38,710 nucleotides of DNA from Oscillospiraceae bacterium. Its GTDB lineage: Bacteria > Bacillota > Clostridia > Oscillospirales > Oscillospiraceae. Below the pieces are notes generated by a model. That model was not told the origin of the DNA. It was given only the letters and a program-made list of their open reading frames with translations, and made no database searches. A program made the translations under genes and the position numbers. Positions 1 to 8,040 of the stretch are shown piece by piece. Position 1 is the first letter of the stretch, and each line of letters opens with the position of its first letter. The DNA is taken from positions 1-38,710 of the forward strand of contig JAISLF010000099.1 in assembly GCA_031260605.1 (NCBI GenBank). Reading direction: 5' to 3'.

Positions 1-49
1 TTGCCGCTACAGAGTTCCCGTATAGAAAAAAGATTGCTTCTTCTAAAGA

Positions 50-145
50 AGTCGCCCCTTTTTGGTTACTTTTTCCGGCGAAGCGGAAAAAGTAACCGCC
101 CGCCGCGTAGGCGCTTAGCTGCGCGAGGCGGCGAAGCTTCGCCGC
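50..145 (-). repeat. Hairpin-rich intergenic repeat, left copy
   Basis: This non-coding element contains a 14-bp perfect stem (64-77 with 84-97, loop GCGAAG) followed by an 18-bp perfect palindrome centred on AAGCTT (128-145). Read on the minus strand it has the same order of blocks as the element at 38474-38565: a GCGAAGC block, then GCGCCTACGCGGC, then GGCGGTT leading into a hairpin, then AACCAAA. The stem sequences differ between copies while the pairing is kept, so structure rather than sequence seems conserved. No transposase is present. It is probably a dispersed REP- or MITE-like element of this genome. Confidence 0.7.
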
Positions 146-212
146 AATTACAAACAACGCACCCTGCGCCGCAGGTAATACGCTTGCACCTGAATAAAAG
201 CCCCGCAGGAAC

Positions 213-238
213 GGGCGACCGGGACGGTCGCCCCTACG
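213..238. repeat. GGGCGACCG hairpin repeat
   Basis: A perfect 9-bp inverted repeat (213-221 with 225-233, loop GGA) is followed by CTACG. The unit at 273-295 has the same plan: a stem, a 3-base loop, and the ending CGCCCCTACG. The two look like members of one short dispersed repeat family. No coding function is apparent. Confidence 0.6.
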
Positions 239-272
239 GCGTTCCCCATAAGAAATGCGCCCCAAAAGTGAT

Positions 273-295
273 GGGTGGCAGGTTGCCGCCCCTAC
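273..295. repeat. GGGTGGCA hairpin repeat
   Basis: This 8-bp stem (273-280 with 284-291) has one G-T pair and a 3-base GGT loop, and ends in CGCCCCTACG like the unit at 213-238. GGGTGGCA recurs at 38678-38685 at the other end of the window. The rest of 1-526 shows no ribosome-binding site or recognisable protein, so the open frames there are taken as products of repeat composition. Confidence 0.5.
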
Positions 296-526
296 GCCCG
301 ACAAAAAACTGGCGGTACCCGCAGCAAGCGGCGCACAAGCAGGTGCTGCCGTCTGCTACACCGCGCCTGCAGAAACAAAGACGAACCGCCCTGCCGGAAG
401 CCCTCTACTGATACAAGATGTGGTACTCCGTCCCTTTAAGATACAAAATATAGTGCTACACCATCAAAATGCGTCAAAAACCGACCGAATTCACGCTTCT
501 CTGCGTATCAAATAGTGCAAAAACCC

Positions 527-555
527 TTGACACAAGCACATAAAAGTGATAAAGT
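527..555 (+). promoter_or_regulatory. Sigma-A promoter of the dcw operon
   Basis: A perfect -35 hexamer TTGACA (527-532) is separated by 17 bases from a -10 hexamer TAAAGT (550-555, 4 of 6 consensus bases). Transcription would start near 562, giving an mraZ leader of about 50 bases. The -10 lies inside the row of MraZ-type boxes, so occupancy of the boxes should block it. Confidence 0.75.
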
Positions 556-580
556 GTGGTAGTAAGTGTATATAAGTGGG
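543..580 (+). promoter_or_regulatory. Four phased MraZ-binding boxes
   Basis: AAGTG occurs four times, at 544, 552, 564 and 574. GTG triplets fall at 546, 556, 566 and 576, an exact 10-base period. MraZ is known to repress its own dcw operon by binding short direct repeats about 10 bases apart near the promoter, and repeats of the AAAGTG type are reported in Mycoplasma. The position across the -10 and start site fits autorepression. Binding is inferred, not shown. Confidence 0.7.
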
Positions 581-611
581 GCAAAACTCCACTAAATGTA
601 GGTAAGACTGC

Positions 612-1082
612 TTGAAACCATTCTATGGCAAAAAAGTCCATAAGGTAGACGATAAAAATCGTTTGACGATTCCGTCGATGCACAGAGAGTGCATTGAGGG
701 TGATTTCCTGCAGCTCATTCACTTAAACGGACCGTATCTTGCGGGTTTTTCACAGGAGGGCTGGACGGGCTTTGACAAGGGGCTGATAAAGCAGCGCCGG
801 GAAGGCAAGCTTACAGGCGACCAGGTAAAGCTTATCCGCGCGAACTCTGTTCGCTGCGACATTGACGAGGCTACAGGCAGAATAGTCCTGCCGAAGGACC
901 TGATGAATAAAGCGGGTCTGGACAAGGAAAACAAGGAAGTTTGGATTGTCGGCGACGGCGACAGGCTCCGCTTTTATAACAAGAATGCGTGGGAAGAGTT
1001 CGAGCAGGAAAACAGCTACGCTGACTTTGACTTTGAGGGCATGCAGGCCGATATGGAGCTGTCGGCGGCGGAAGATGACTGA
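612..1082 (+). CDS. mraZ: Transcriptional regulator MraZ
   Basis: This is the DNA-binding regulator that opens most bacterial dcw clusters. The 156-residue product has the two tandem SpoVT/AbrB-like halves of the family. The first carries DDKNRLTIPS near residue 14 and the second EATGRIVLPKDL near residue 84. The start is a TTG with a weak ribosome-binding site; the only nearby upstream ATG (596) runs straight into a stop codon. A C-terminal acidic tail follows the second repeat. It lies directly downstream of a promoter carrying four phased AAGTG boxes, so autoregulation is likely. Its stop codon overlaps the rsmH start by 8 bases, which suggests translational coupling. Confidence 0.93.
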   Translation: MKPFYGKKVHKVDDKNRLTIPSMHRECIEGDFLQLIHLNGPYLAGFSQEGWTGFDKGLIKQRREGKLTGDQVKLIRANSVRCDIDEATGRIVLPKDLMNKAGLDKENKEVWIVGDGDRLRFYNKNAWEEFEQENSYADFDFEGMQADMELSAAEDD

Positions 1083-2010
1083 TAACACGGAGTTTTCGCA
1101 CGTACCGGTTTTGCTTACAGAGGTGCTTGACGGACTTGCGGTTTCGCCTGACGGAACATATATTGACGCGACATTCGGACGCGGCGGGCATTTTTCGCAA
1201 ATAGCGGCGCGGCTTTCGGGCGGGAGAATCCTCGGAATTGACCGCGACCTGACGGCTGTTGAATACGCAAAGCGGCATTTTACAGCAGAAAATACGCGGG
1301 TTGTTCACGGCAGGTTTTCACAGATAGCAGAGCTTGCCGAGGAAAACGGAATCAGCGGCGCGGATGGTATTTTACTTGACGCGGGAGTGTCAAGCCCCCA
1401 GTTTGACGACAGTACCAGAGGGTTTACCTTCAGGACAAGCGGAATGCTTGATATGCGTATGGACATTTCAGACAGCCTGACGGCTAAGGAAATTGTTAAT
1501 ACATATTCTAAGGAGCGGCTCGTCGCGATACTCAGAGATTACGGAGAGGAGCGGTTTGCGGCGAGAATTGCGGACGCAATCGTCAGGCGGCGCGAGACGA
1601 GTGAGCTTGAGACGACAGAGGAGCTGTCAGACCTCATAAAAGCGGCTTATCCGGCGAAATTCCGGCGCGATAAGCACCCGGCAAAAAAGACGTTTATGGC
1701 AATACGCTATGAGGTCAATTCCGAGGTTCAGGAGCTGACAAAATTCCTCAGTGTTGCGCCGGGACTGCTGAAAAAAGGCGGACGTCTCGCGGTTATCTGC
1801 TTCAACTCAATTGAGGCAAGGCTTGTTAAAACAAGCTACGCGCGGCTGGTGGACGGCTGCATTTGCCCTAAAAATCTCCCCTGCGTCTGCGGATTTGTGC
1901 AGAAATACAGGACGATCGGCAAGGAAATTACGGCAGGGCAGGCAGAGCTTTTGCAAAATCCCCGCGCCGCATCGGCAAAGCTGCGGATTCTCGAGCGAAT
2001 AGCGGATTAA
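1075..2010 (+). CDS. rsmH: 16S rRNA (cytosine-1402-N4)-methyltransferase RsmH
   Basis: RsmH (MraW) methylates N4 of C1402 in the decoding centre of 16S rRNA using S-adenosylmethionine. The 311-residue length is normal. Visible family marks are HVPVLL at the N terminus, the SAM-binding loop DATFGRGGHF, LGIDRD, LLDAGVSSPQFD, and the cysteine-rich CICPKNLPCVCG near the C terminus. The start at 1075 lies inside mraZ, and homology begins at once with MTDNTEFSHVPV. One late motif is unusual: this protein reads CFNSIEAR where the family normally has SFHSLEDR, losing the histidine and the aspartate. The enzyme otherwise looks complete. Confidence 0.93.
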   Translation: MTDNTEFSHVPVLLTEVLDGLAVSPDGTYIDATFGRGGHFSQIAARLSGGRILGIDRDLTAVEYAKRHFTAENTRVVHGRFSQIAELAEENGISGADGILLDAGVSSPQFDDSTRGFTFRTSGMLDMRMDISDSLTAKEIVNTYSKERLVAILRDYGEERFAARIADAIVRRRETSELETTEELSDLIKAAYPAKFRRDKHPAKKTFMAIRYEVNSEVQELTKFLSVAPGLLKKGGRLAVICFNSIEARLVKTSYARLVDGCICPKNLPCVCGFVQKYRTIGKEITAGQAELLQNPRAASAKLRILERIAD

Positions 2011-2136
2011 GCCGCGAACAACATTGATTCTATGCCGGTTCCAAATGGGACAGGCTGGAATGCCGGCGGGGCCGGCGATACAGAAAGAAAAAATAACCAA
2101 GATTAAAGAGCAAACAATAAATTACGGAGGCCGTCA

Positions 2137-2751
2137 ATGGACACAAGCGCAAGACATTTTAATTACACCGATATTGCATACCGCGGGTTTTCTGCGATAA
2201 ACAAAGCGGAAGCTGTGAACCAGGACGGCTCTACCGTAACAGGCTTTGCCAAGCGCCTTTTCGGAGGCGGCACGGCAGTTGCGGAGCGCAAGTATCAGCA
2301 CGGCTATTCCGGAGAAATGCCTTATTACGACGAGCCTGACGGCGAGGCGTACAGCGAGCCGGGAGTCAGACCGCACATTAAGCAGGAGGATGCGGCGCAG
2401 GCACGTCTTTTGTACAGACGCAAGCTTGCGTTCGACAGATTTATTGGGGCAGTTGTAGTCGTTGTCCTGGCGGTGTTTATCGCGGCGGGGATACAGGCAA
2501 AGCAGATCGCCGAGATTTCCGCTTCACTCGGCTCCTCGTCTCCTGCAGTCGCCGGAAACGCGGGAGGAATCCTGAATGAGAGCTATCAGCTGTCGGTCGA
2601 GAACGGACGCCTGGACAGCGACCTGCAAAGAAAGTATACGGACGAGGTGATTGCGGACATAGCCGAGGAGCTTGGCATGAAGCAGGGAGAGCCGGAGTAC
2701 ATCGGCAAATTCGGTTCAGACGGACGCTTTACCGCCGCAGAGGGCAACTGA
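2137..2751 (+). CDS. ftsL: FtsL/DivIC-like division protein
   Basis: This is probably the small bitopic septum protein FtsL, which works with FtsQ/DivIB and FtsW-FtsI. The sequence itself is poorly conserved, as usual for the family. Support comes from its place between rsmH and the transpeptidase gene and from its topology: a charged cytoplasmic N-terminal part of about 100 residues, one transmembrane segment (about 102-120), and an extracellular region ending in EELGM, a common tail motif of FtsL/DivIC proteins. A strong GGAGG lies 6 bases before the ATG. At 204 residues it is longer than typical FtsL, mainly through the cytoplasmic extension. DivIC is the alternative identity. Confidence 0.62.
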   Translation: MDTSARHFNYTDIAYRGFSAINKAEAVNQDGSTVTGFAKRLFGGGTAVAERKYQHGYSGEMPYYDEPDGEAYSEPGVRPHIKQEDAAQARLLYRRKLAFDRFIGAVVVVVLAVFIAAGIQAKQIAEISASLGSSSPAVAGNAGGILNESYQLSVENGRLDSDLQRKYTDEVIADIAEELGMKQGEPEYIGKFGSDGRFTAAEGN

Positions 2752-2790
2752 CAGACAGAACGCTCAGCAAAGCTATTGCAATAATTAATA

Positions 2791-2854
2791 CCCTTTTCTC
2801 CTTTCCGCATAGCAAGGCGCCGGTCGGCGCTTTGCTATGTTTGGGTTAAAAGGG
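2791..2854 (+). other. Long imperfect stem-loop between ftsL and the PBP gene
   Basis: A 14-bp stem with one G-T pair (2808-2821 with 2826-2839, loop GGTC) is enclosed by a second pairing, CCCTTTT (2791-2797) with AAAAGGG (2848-2854). No run of U follows, so it is a poor intrinsic terminator. It may protect or divide the long dcw mRNA, or act as an attenuator. The 314-base gap that holds it (2752-3065) contains no other recognised feature. Confidence 0.55.
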
Positions 2855-3065
2855 GTGACGACAGGATACGGCAAAAAGTACTGTGCCGCGCAGGACATTC
2901 GGCAAAAAACAAGAAATATCGTGCCGCTTCCGGGCATATAATTGAGTTAAAGGCTAAATCTATGTATCAGAGCCTGCGTTCACGGCGAGCAGGTGTGCCT
3001 GCTGCGGTGAACACGGAAGCGTGTGCGGCGGGCGGGCAAATTTGGCTGCGAGGAGCGGTGCGGCG

Positions 3066-5444
3066 GTGAAAAGAACGAAGAAAAAAATCAGAAAAACAGA
3101 AGCTCTTATTAACAAAAGCCAGCGAATCCGCGTGACTGTTCTGTACGTTTTTGCGATAGTCGCGTTTTTGGGGCTGGGGTACAGGCTGTTTGACCTGCAG
3201 GTTATGCGGTATGACGAGCTTTCCGATAAGGCGATACAGCGCCAGACGCGCGACACTACGGTTACGGCGCAGCGCGGGACGATATACGACCGTCAGGGGC
3301 GGCTTTTGGCAATGTCGGCCTCTGTATACAACGTCGTCATCGACCCGAACAAGGCTATGCTGAACAAGGAGCCGGTTGAGGATTTGGCGCAGGGACTTGC
3401 GGACATTCTCGGCGTACCTGCTGAGGAAATTCTTGAAAAAGCACTGAAAACAGACACAAATTCGCAGGATCTGAAAAAGTTTGTTGATGCGGACACGGAA
3501 GCGCTGGTTCGCGAATTTCTTCTGAAGCCCTATAAGGAAGAAGTCGTTCTTGAAAAGGGCATTGAGAAAATCATCGGCGGGAAGCCGCAGATTAAAGCTT
3601 ACCGGTATCAGAGCGTGTCGCTCCAGCCGACGGTAAAGCGGTTTTATACCTCCGGAACGCTTGCCGCGCACATTATCGGGTTTGTGAATTCCGAAAATAA
3701 GGGCGCGTACGGCGTTGAGCAGACCTACAACAAGGAGCTTTCCGGGCAGGACGGCAAGGTTATCAGCCTGACAAACGGGCTGGGAGACGAAATGCTGTTC
3801 AACGACTATGAAAACTACTTTGCCGCCGTTACGGGGAGCGACCTTGTGCTGACAATTGACAGAAACATTCAGCAGTATATGGAAAAATACGTCGCTCAGG
3901 CGATTACGCGCTACGGCGTCGCCAAGGGCGCGGCGGCAATCGCAGTTGACCCGAGAACAAACGAGATACTCGCAATGGTCAACTACACGGCAAACGGGGT
4001 TTATGACCCGAATTCGCCGAACGACCTGCCGGAAAGCCTGCAAATACAGCTTGACGCTATAAAGGACGAAGCACAGCGCAACAAAGCGATAAAAGACGCG
4101 CAAGAAGAAATGTGGAAAAACCGCCTCATAACAGACGGATATGAGCCGGGCTCCGTATTCAAGATAATTACGCTTGCGGCGGCGCTTGAAGAGGGCGTGG
4201 TTGATGAAAACACAGGGTTTTACTGCTCCGGCTCATACGATGTGCCGGGCCGCCCGCCCGTAACGTGCGTTACGGCGCACGGACAGCAGACGCTTGCCGA
4301 GGCTGTTGCGCATTCGTGCAATGTCTCGTTTGTAAAGATGGCGCAAAAGATTGGTGCGGCGAAGTTTTACGAATATATCAGAGCGTTTGGCCTTATGGAG
4401 CGTACCGGTACGGACATAGGACGCGACGAGTCCGGCACCTGGTGGGCTGACAGCGTTTTTTGCGACCCGAAGAATCAGTCCTCCTTTGCGGCGACGGCAT
4501 TCGGACAGACCTTTGAGATTACGCCTATGCAGATGGTGACGGCGGCTGCCGCCGCTATCGGTGGCGGAAAGCTGTACACACCGCATGCTGTCTTAGAGGT
4601 ATTGTCAGCTTCAGGTGCGGATATAAAAGGCGACAGCGATTTTCTGGTACGGCAGGTTATAAGCGAGCGAACCAGCCAGCGCGTTCGCGCGCTACTTGAG
4701 GGTGTCGTCGCAACCGGCAGCGGAAAACAGGCGCAGGTTGCGGGCTACAAGGTGGGCGGCAAAACCGGTACCGCCGAGAAAACCAAGGAGCAGGCGGGAA
4801 AACCGGAGGGCACGCCAAAGGAATACATCGTCTCGTTCTACGGCTTTGCGCCTACAGACAATCCGCAGATTGCAATACTGCTTCTGCTTGACACGCCGTC
4901 CGCCAACACAGGCGTGCAGATTTACGGAGGAACGATGGCGGCTCCGATTGTTGGCGCAATGCTTGCCGATATTCTGCCGTATATGGGCGTTGAGCCGAGC
5001 TATTCGGAGCGTCAGCTTGCGGCGCTGAACGTGACTGTGCCGCGTATGTCGGGCGAGACGCCGGACAAGGCAAAGAGCCTTGCCGAGGCAGAGGGACTTA
5101 TCGTAAACATCATCGGAAACGGTGAAACCGTAGTGTCTCAGATACCGAAGGCCGGAGAGAAGCTTATGCCCGGCTCAACTGTGATTATTTACACCACAGA
5201 AAACGAGGACACGCAGAAAAAAGTGACGGTGCCTGACGTTCGCGGACTTACTGCCGCTAAGGCGCGGAAAAAGCTTGAAGAGGCGGGGCTGTGCGCCTCA
5301 ACGCAGGGCGGATTTTTGCCGACAGGGAGCGCGCTTGTCACATATCAGTCGGTTTCGCCGGGGCAGACGGCATACCGAGGAACGATTATCGGCGTTTCGT
5401 TCGGCAGCGACGCGTCAAGCGCCGTTGAGGTTGTTAAGAATTAA
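3066..5444 (+). CDS. Class B penicillin-binding protein (FtsI/SpoVD type) with PASTA domains
   Basis: This transpeptidase cross-links septal or spore-cortex peptidoglycan. After a short basic N terminus there is one membrane anchor (about residues 18-38), the PBP dimerisation domain with RGTIYDR, and the transpeptidase domain. The catalytic serine is S363 (SVFK), followed by S417-C-N and K566-T-G. Two C-terminal PASTA repeats begin at VPRMSG and VPDVRG. PASTA domains point to SpoVD or PBP2x-like proteins rather than FtsI of Gram-negatives; which of the two cannot be decided here. The GTG at 3066 is preferred because AGGAG lies 10 bases upstream. A GTG at 3021 would add 15 residues but has no such site. 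Confidence 0.92.
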   Translation: MKRTKKKIRKTEALINKSQRIRVTVLYVFAIVAFLGLGYRLFDLQVMRYDELSDKAIQRQTRDTTVTAQRGTIYDRQGRLLAMSASVYNVVIDPNKAMLNKEPVEDLAQGLADILGVPAEEILEKALKTDTNSQDLKKFVDADTEALVREFLLKPYKEEVVLEKGIEKIIGGKPQIKAYRYQSVSLQPTVKRFYTSGTLAAHIIGFVNSENKGAYGVEQTYNKELSGQDGKVISLTNGLGDEMLFNDYENYFAAVTGSDLVLTIDRNIQQYMEKYVAQAITRYGVAKGAAAIAVDPRTNEILAMVNYTANGVYDPNSPNDLPESLQIQLDAIKDEAQRNKAIKDAQEEMWKNRLITDGYEPGSVFKIITLAAALEEGVVDENTGFYCSGSYDVPGRPPVTCVTAHGQQTLAEAVAHSCNVSFVKMAQKIGAAKFYEYIRAFGLMERTGTDIGRDESGTWWADSVFCDPKNQSSFAATAFGQTFEITPMQMVTAAAAAIGGGKLYTPHAVLEVLSASGADIKGDSDFLVRQVISERTSQRVRALLEGVVATGSGKQAQVAGYKVGGKTGTAEKTKEQAGKPEGTPKEYIVSFYGFAPTDNPQIAILLLLDTPSANTGVQIYGGTMAAPIVGAMLADILPYMGVEPSYSERQLAALNVTVPRMSGETPDKAKSLAEAEGLIVNIIGNGETVVSQIPKAGEKLMPGSTVIIYTTENEDTQKKVTVPDVRGLTAAKARKKLEEAGLCASTQGGFLPTGSALVTYQSVSPGQTAYRGTIIGVSFGSDASSAVEVVKN

Positions 5445-5528
5445 GGCTCGTGCAAAAAAACGGCGGAGCTTGCAGGGTAAGCGGTGTAACTATAATATTT
5501 TTCGCGCGCGAGCGCAGGTCAATAGATT

Positions 5529-7040
5529 ATGAAGCTGAAAAAAATACTTGAAAATGTGGATATAATAAGCTCAACGGCAGATTTGGAGCTTGAGATTAAT
5601 GAGGTGCGTTTTGACTCGCGCGCGGTTCGTCAGGGCGACATGTTTGTTGCCGTGCGCGGACGCGAGTCTGACGGAAACGATTTTCGCAAGCAGGTAAAGG
5701 CGGCGGGTGCGGCGGTTATCGTGTCTGCGGCGAAAAAGCCCGCAATGCTGCGTATGCCGTACGTTCAGGTCAGGGACGACCGCGAGGCGGCGGCGCTGAT
5801 TGCGGCAAACAGCTTCGGAAATCCGGCGAAAAAGCTGAAAATAATAGGCGTTACCGGAACAAGCGGCAAAACCACGACGACGCACATTCTGAAAAGCGTA
5901 ATTGAGGCTGCAACCGGAAAGCCCTGCGGACTTATCGGCACAAACTCAAACTTTAACGGTGCGGCACAGCTTTCCGCCGAGCTTACAACGCCGGGTCATC
6001 TTGAGCTGCACCGCCTGTTTTCCGAAATGACGGAGAACGGCTGTGAGTACTGCGTTATGGAGGTTTCAAGCCACGCGCTTGTGCAAAAGCGGGTTTTCGG
6101 GCTTGTTTTTGAGGCGGCGGTTTACACAAACCTTTCACACGAGCACCTTGACGAGCACGGAACAATGGACGAATACGCCAAGGCAAAGTCGCTTATATTC
6201 CGGCAGTGCCGCGCCGCCGTTATCAATGCTGACGACGCGTATTCAGGCGTTATGCTTGCCGCCGCGCAGGACACGGGGTGCGAGATTATCAACTACTCTG
6301 TGGATGGACGCAAGGGCGCGGAGTTTTTTGCAAAGGACATAAAGCTTTTGCCGGAGTCCTCTGAATTTATCATTCTGCGGGGCACGGAGCTTGCCCGCTC
6401 TTCTGTCCAAATGCCGGGAAAATTCAATGTTTCCAATGCGCTTGCCGCCGCCGCCGCTCTATATGTGTGCGGTTTTGCGCCGGCGGAGACAGCCAAGCAG
6501 ATAGGCGCGGCGCCGCCCGTAAAGGGACGGCTTGAGCGGTATCCGCTTCCCGAGAACGCGGGATTTTCGATAATCATCGACTACGCGCACAAGCCTGAAG
6601 CAATGTTAAAGGTGCTTGAGGCGATGGCGGACGTTACGACGGGGCGGCTTATTTCGCTGTTCGGGTGCGGCGGAGACCGCGACGGGAAAAAGCGCCCCGA
6701 AATGGGACGGATTGCAATCGAGCAGTCTGACCTTGTGATTGTAACAAGCGACAATCCGCGCACGGAGGACCCAGAGGAGATTATCCGCGAAATCGTCGCC
6801 GGAATAAAGGGCAGCGAGGACAAATATACTGTTATAACCGACAGAAAAGAGGCGATACGGTATGCAGTATCTATCTTGAAGCCGACAGACACGCTTATGC
6901 TGCTCGGAAAAGGGCATGAGGATTACATCATTATCGGAAAGGAAAAACACCATTTTGACGAGCGCGACGCTGTTGCCGAGGCGCTTGCGGAGTTTTTTCC
7001 CGCGCTTACAGAAAGCAGCTCAGAGAATCCGGAGGAATAA
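5529..7040 (+). CDS. murE: UDP-MurNAc-tripeptide synthetase MurE (meso-DAP type)
   Basis: MurE is the cytoplasmic ATP-dependent ligase that adds the third amino acid to UDP-MurNAc-L-Ala-D-Glu. The 503 residues show the Mur ligase plan: an N-terminal UDP-binding domain, the P-loop GVTGTSGKTTTT (108-117), MEVSSHAL, and the lysine in EYAKAKS that is normally carbamylated. The specificity motif DNPR (408-411) is the signature of enzymes that add meso-diaminopimelate; lysine-adding enzymes have other residues there. The segment NLSHEHLDEHGT varies slightly from the usual NLTxDHLDxHGT. The gene lies 84 bases after the PBP gene and abuts mraY directly. Confidence 0.95.
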   Translation: MKLKKILENVDIISSTADLELEINEVRFDSRAVRQGDMFVAVRGRESDGNDFRKQVKAAGAAVIVSAAKKPAMLRMPYVQVRDDREAAALIAANSFGNPAKKLKIIGVTGTSGKTTTTHILKSVIEAATGKPCGLIGTNSNFNGAAQLSAELTTPGHLELHRLFSEMTENGCEYCVMEVSSHALVQKRVFGLVFEAAVYTNLSHEHLDEHGTMDEYAKAKSLIFRQCRAAVINADDAYSGVMLAAAQDTGCEIINYSVDGRKGAEFFAKDIKLLPESSEFIILRGTELARSSVQMPGKFNVSNALAAAAALYVCGFAPAETAKQIGAAPPVKGRLERYPLPENAGFSIIIDYAHKPEAMLKVLEAMADVTTGRLISLFGCGGDRDGKKRPEMGRIAIEQSDLVIVTSDNPRTEDPEEIIREIVAGIKGSEDKYTVITDRKEAIRYAVSILKPTDTLMLLGKGHEDYIIIGKEKHHFDERDAVAEALAEFFPALTESSSENPEE

Positions 7041-8039
7041 ATGAAAAACTATATTATTGTTTTCGCGGTGGCGCTCGCTGCCGCTGTTTTGACCGGACTG
7101 TTTCTGATACCGTACCTGTCCCGCCGCCGCTTTGTGCAGCACATTCAGGAGGATATGCCTGTTTCGCACGGGCACAAGGAGGGAACGCCGAGCTTCGGCG
7201 GATTCATCTTCATCGCGGGAACAATCGCGGGATTTATCGCACTGTTTATAATGGACATAAGCCGCGGACACACGACATATCTGTCGATATTTGCGCTGTC
7301 GGTTGTTTTCGGCGCTATCGGTTTTCTGGACGACCTGACAAAGGTCAAGAAAGGGCGCAACCTCGGACTTACGGCTTCACAGAAGTTTATACTCCAGCTT
7401 GCGGCGGCAGTTGCGTACATTCTGCTTATGCGCGCGATGGGTAAGCTTACGCCGAACCTGTACGTGCCGTTTTTTCAGACTACAATTCCGCTGAGCGAGC
7501 CTGTATACCTCGTGTTTGCCTCGCTTGTAATTGTCGGCGAGGTTAACGCCGTTAACCTGACGGACGGCGCGGACGGACTTTGCGCGGGCGTAACTCTGCC
7601 TGTCACTCTGTGCTTTACGGCGATAACGATAATCTGGGGCTCAATATACGCTGGAATCGGACTGTATGCCGCCGCGCTTTCCGGAGGGATTATCGGCTTT
7701 TTGTTCTACAATTTCCACCCCGCAAAGGTGTTTATGGGCGACACCGGCGCGATGTTTCTCGGCGGAAGCGTCGTCGGAATCGCGTTTGCGCTGGACATTC
7801 CGCTGCTGCTTTTACCGCTGGGGCTGATATACTTTCTTGAAGTAATGTCCGACGTTATCTTTATCGGGTACTACAAGCTCACGCACGGCAAGAAAATATT
7901 CAGGGGCGCGCCTATGCACCACGCGCTGCAGCGCAGCGGCTGGTCTGAATACAAGCTGTTTTTTATCTTTACGGGCGTTTCCGCCGTTTGCGCGGTCGTC
8001 TCCTTTATCATTTCCGCGCCGCGTTATATGAGAATGTGA
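7041..8039 (+). CDS. mraY: Phospho-MurNAc-pentapeptide transferase MraY
   Basis: MraY is an integral membrane enzyme that moves phospho-MurNAc-pentapeptide from UDP to undecaprenyl phosphate, making lipid I. The 332-residue polytopic protein has the family motifs GTPSFGG, FLDDLTK, RNLGLTASQK, NLTDGADGL, FMGDTGAMFLGG and APMHHALQ, including the aspartate pairs and the histidine cluster of the active site. Its ATG follows the murE stop codon with no gap, and GGAGG lies just upstream. In many genomes murF lies between murE and mraY and murD follows mraY. Neither is present here. Confidence 0.96.
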   Translation: MKNYIIVFAVALAAAVLTGLFLIPYLSRRRFVQHIQEDMPVSHGHKEGTPSFGGFIFIAGTIAGFIALFIMDISRGHTTYLSIFALSVVFGAIGFLDDLTKVKKGRNLGLTASQKFILQLAAAVAYILLMRAMGKLTPNLYVPFFQTTIPLSEPVYLVFASLVIVGEVNAVNLTDGADGLCAGVTLPVTLCFTAITIIWGSIYAGIGLYAAALSGGIIGFLFYNFHPAKVFMGDTGAMFLGGSVVGIAFALDIPLLLLPLGLIYFLEVMSDVIFIGYYKLTHGKKIFRGAPMHHALQRSGWSEYKLFFIFTGVSAVCAVVSFIISAPRYMRM

Positions 8040-8040
8040 T

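Noticed and set aside
1-515. Open reading frames of 136 and 86 codons at the left end
   Set aside because: They run through hairpin repeats, lack ribosome-binding sites and give low-complexity basic peptides with no family likeness.
2967-4103. 378-codon open frame on the minus strand
   Set aside because: It lies opposite the clearly recognised PBP gene and is a product of its codon bias.
5470-5496. Possible promoter before murE (TTGCAG and TATAAT)
   Set aside because: The -10 is perfect, but the spacer is only 15 bases and the gene lies inside an operon; it could be chance.
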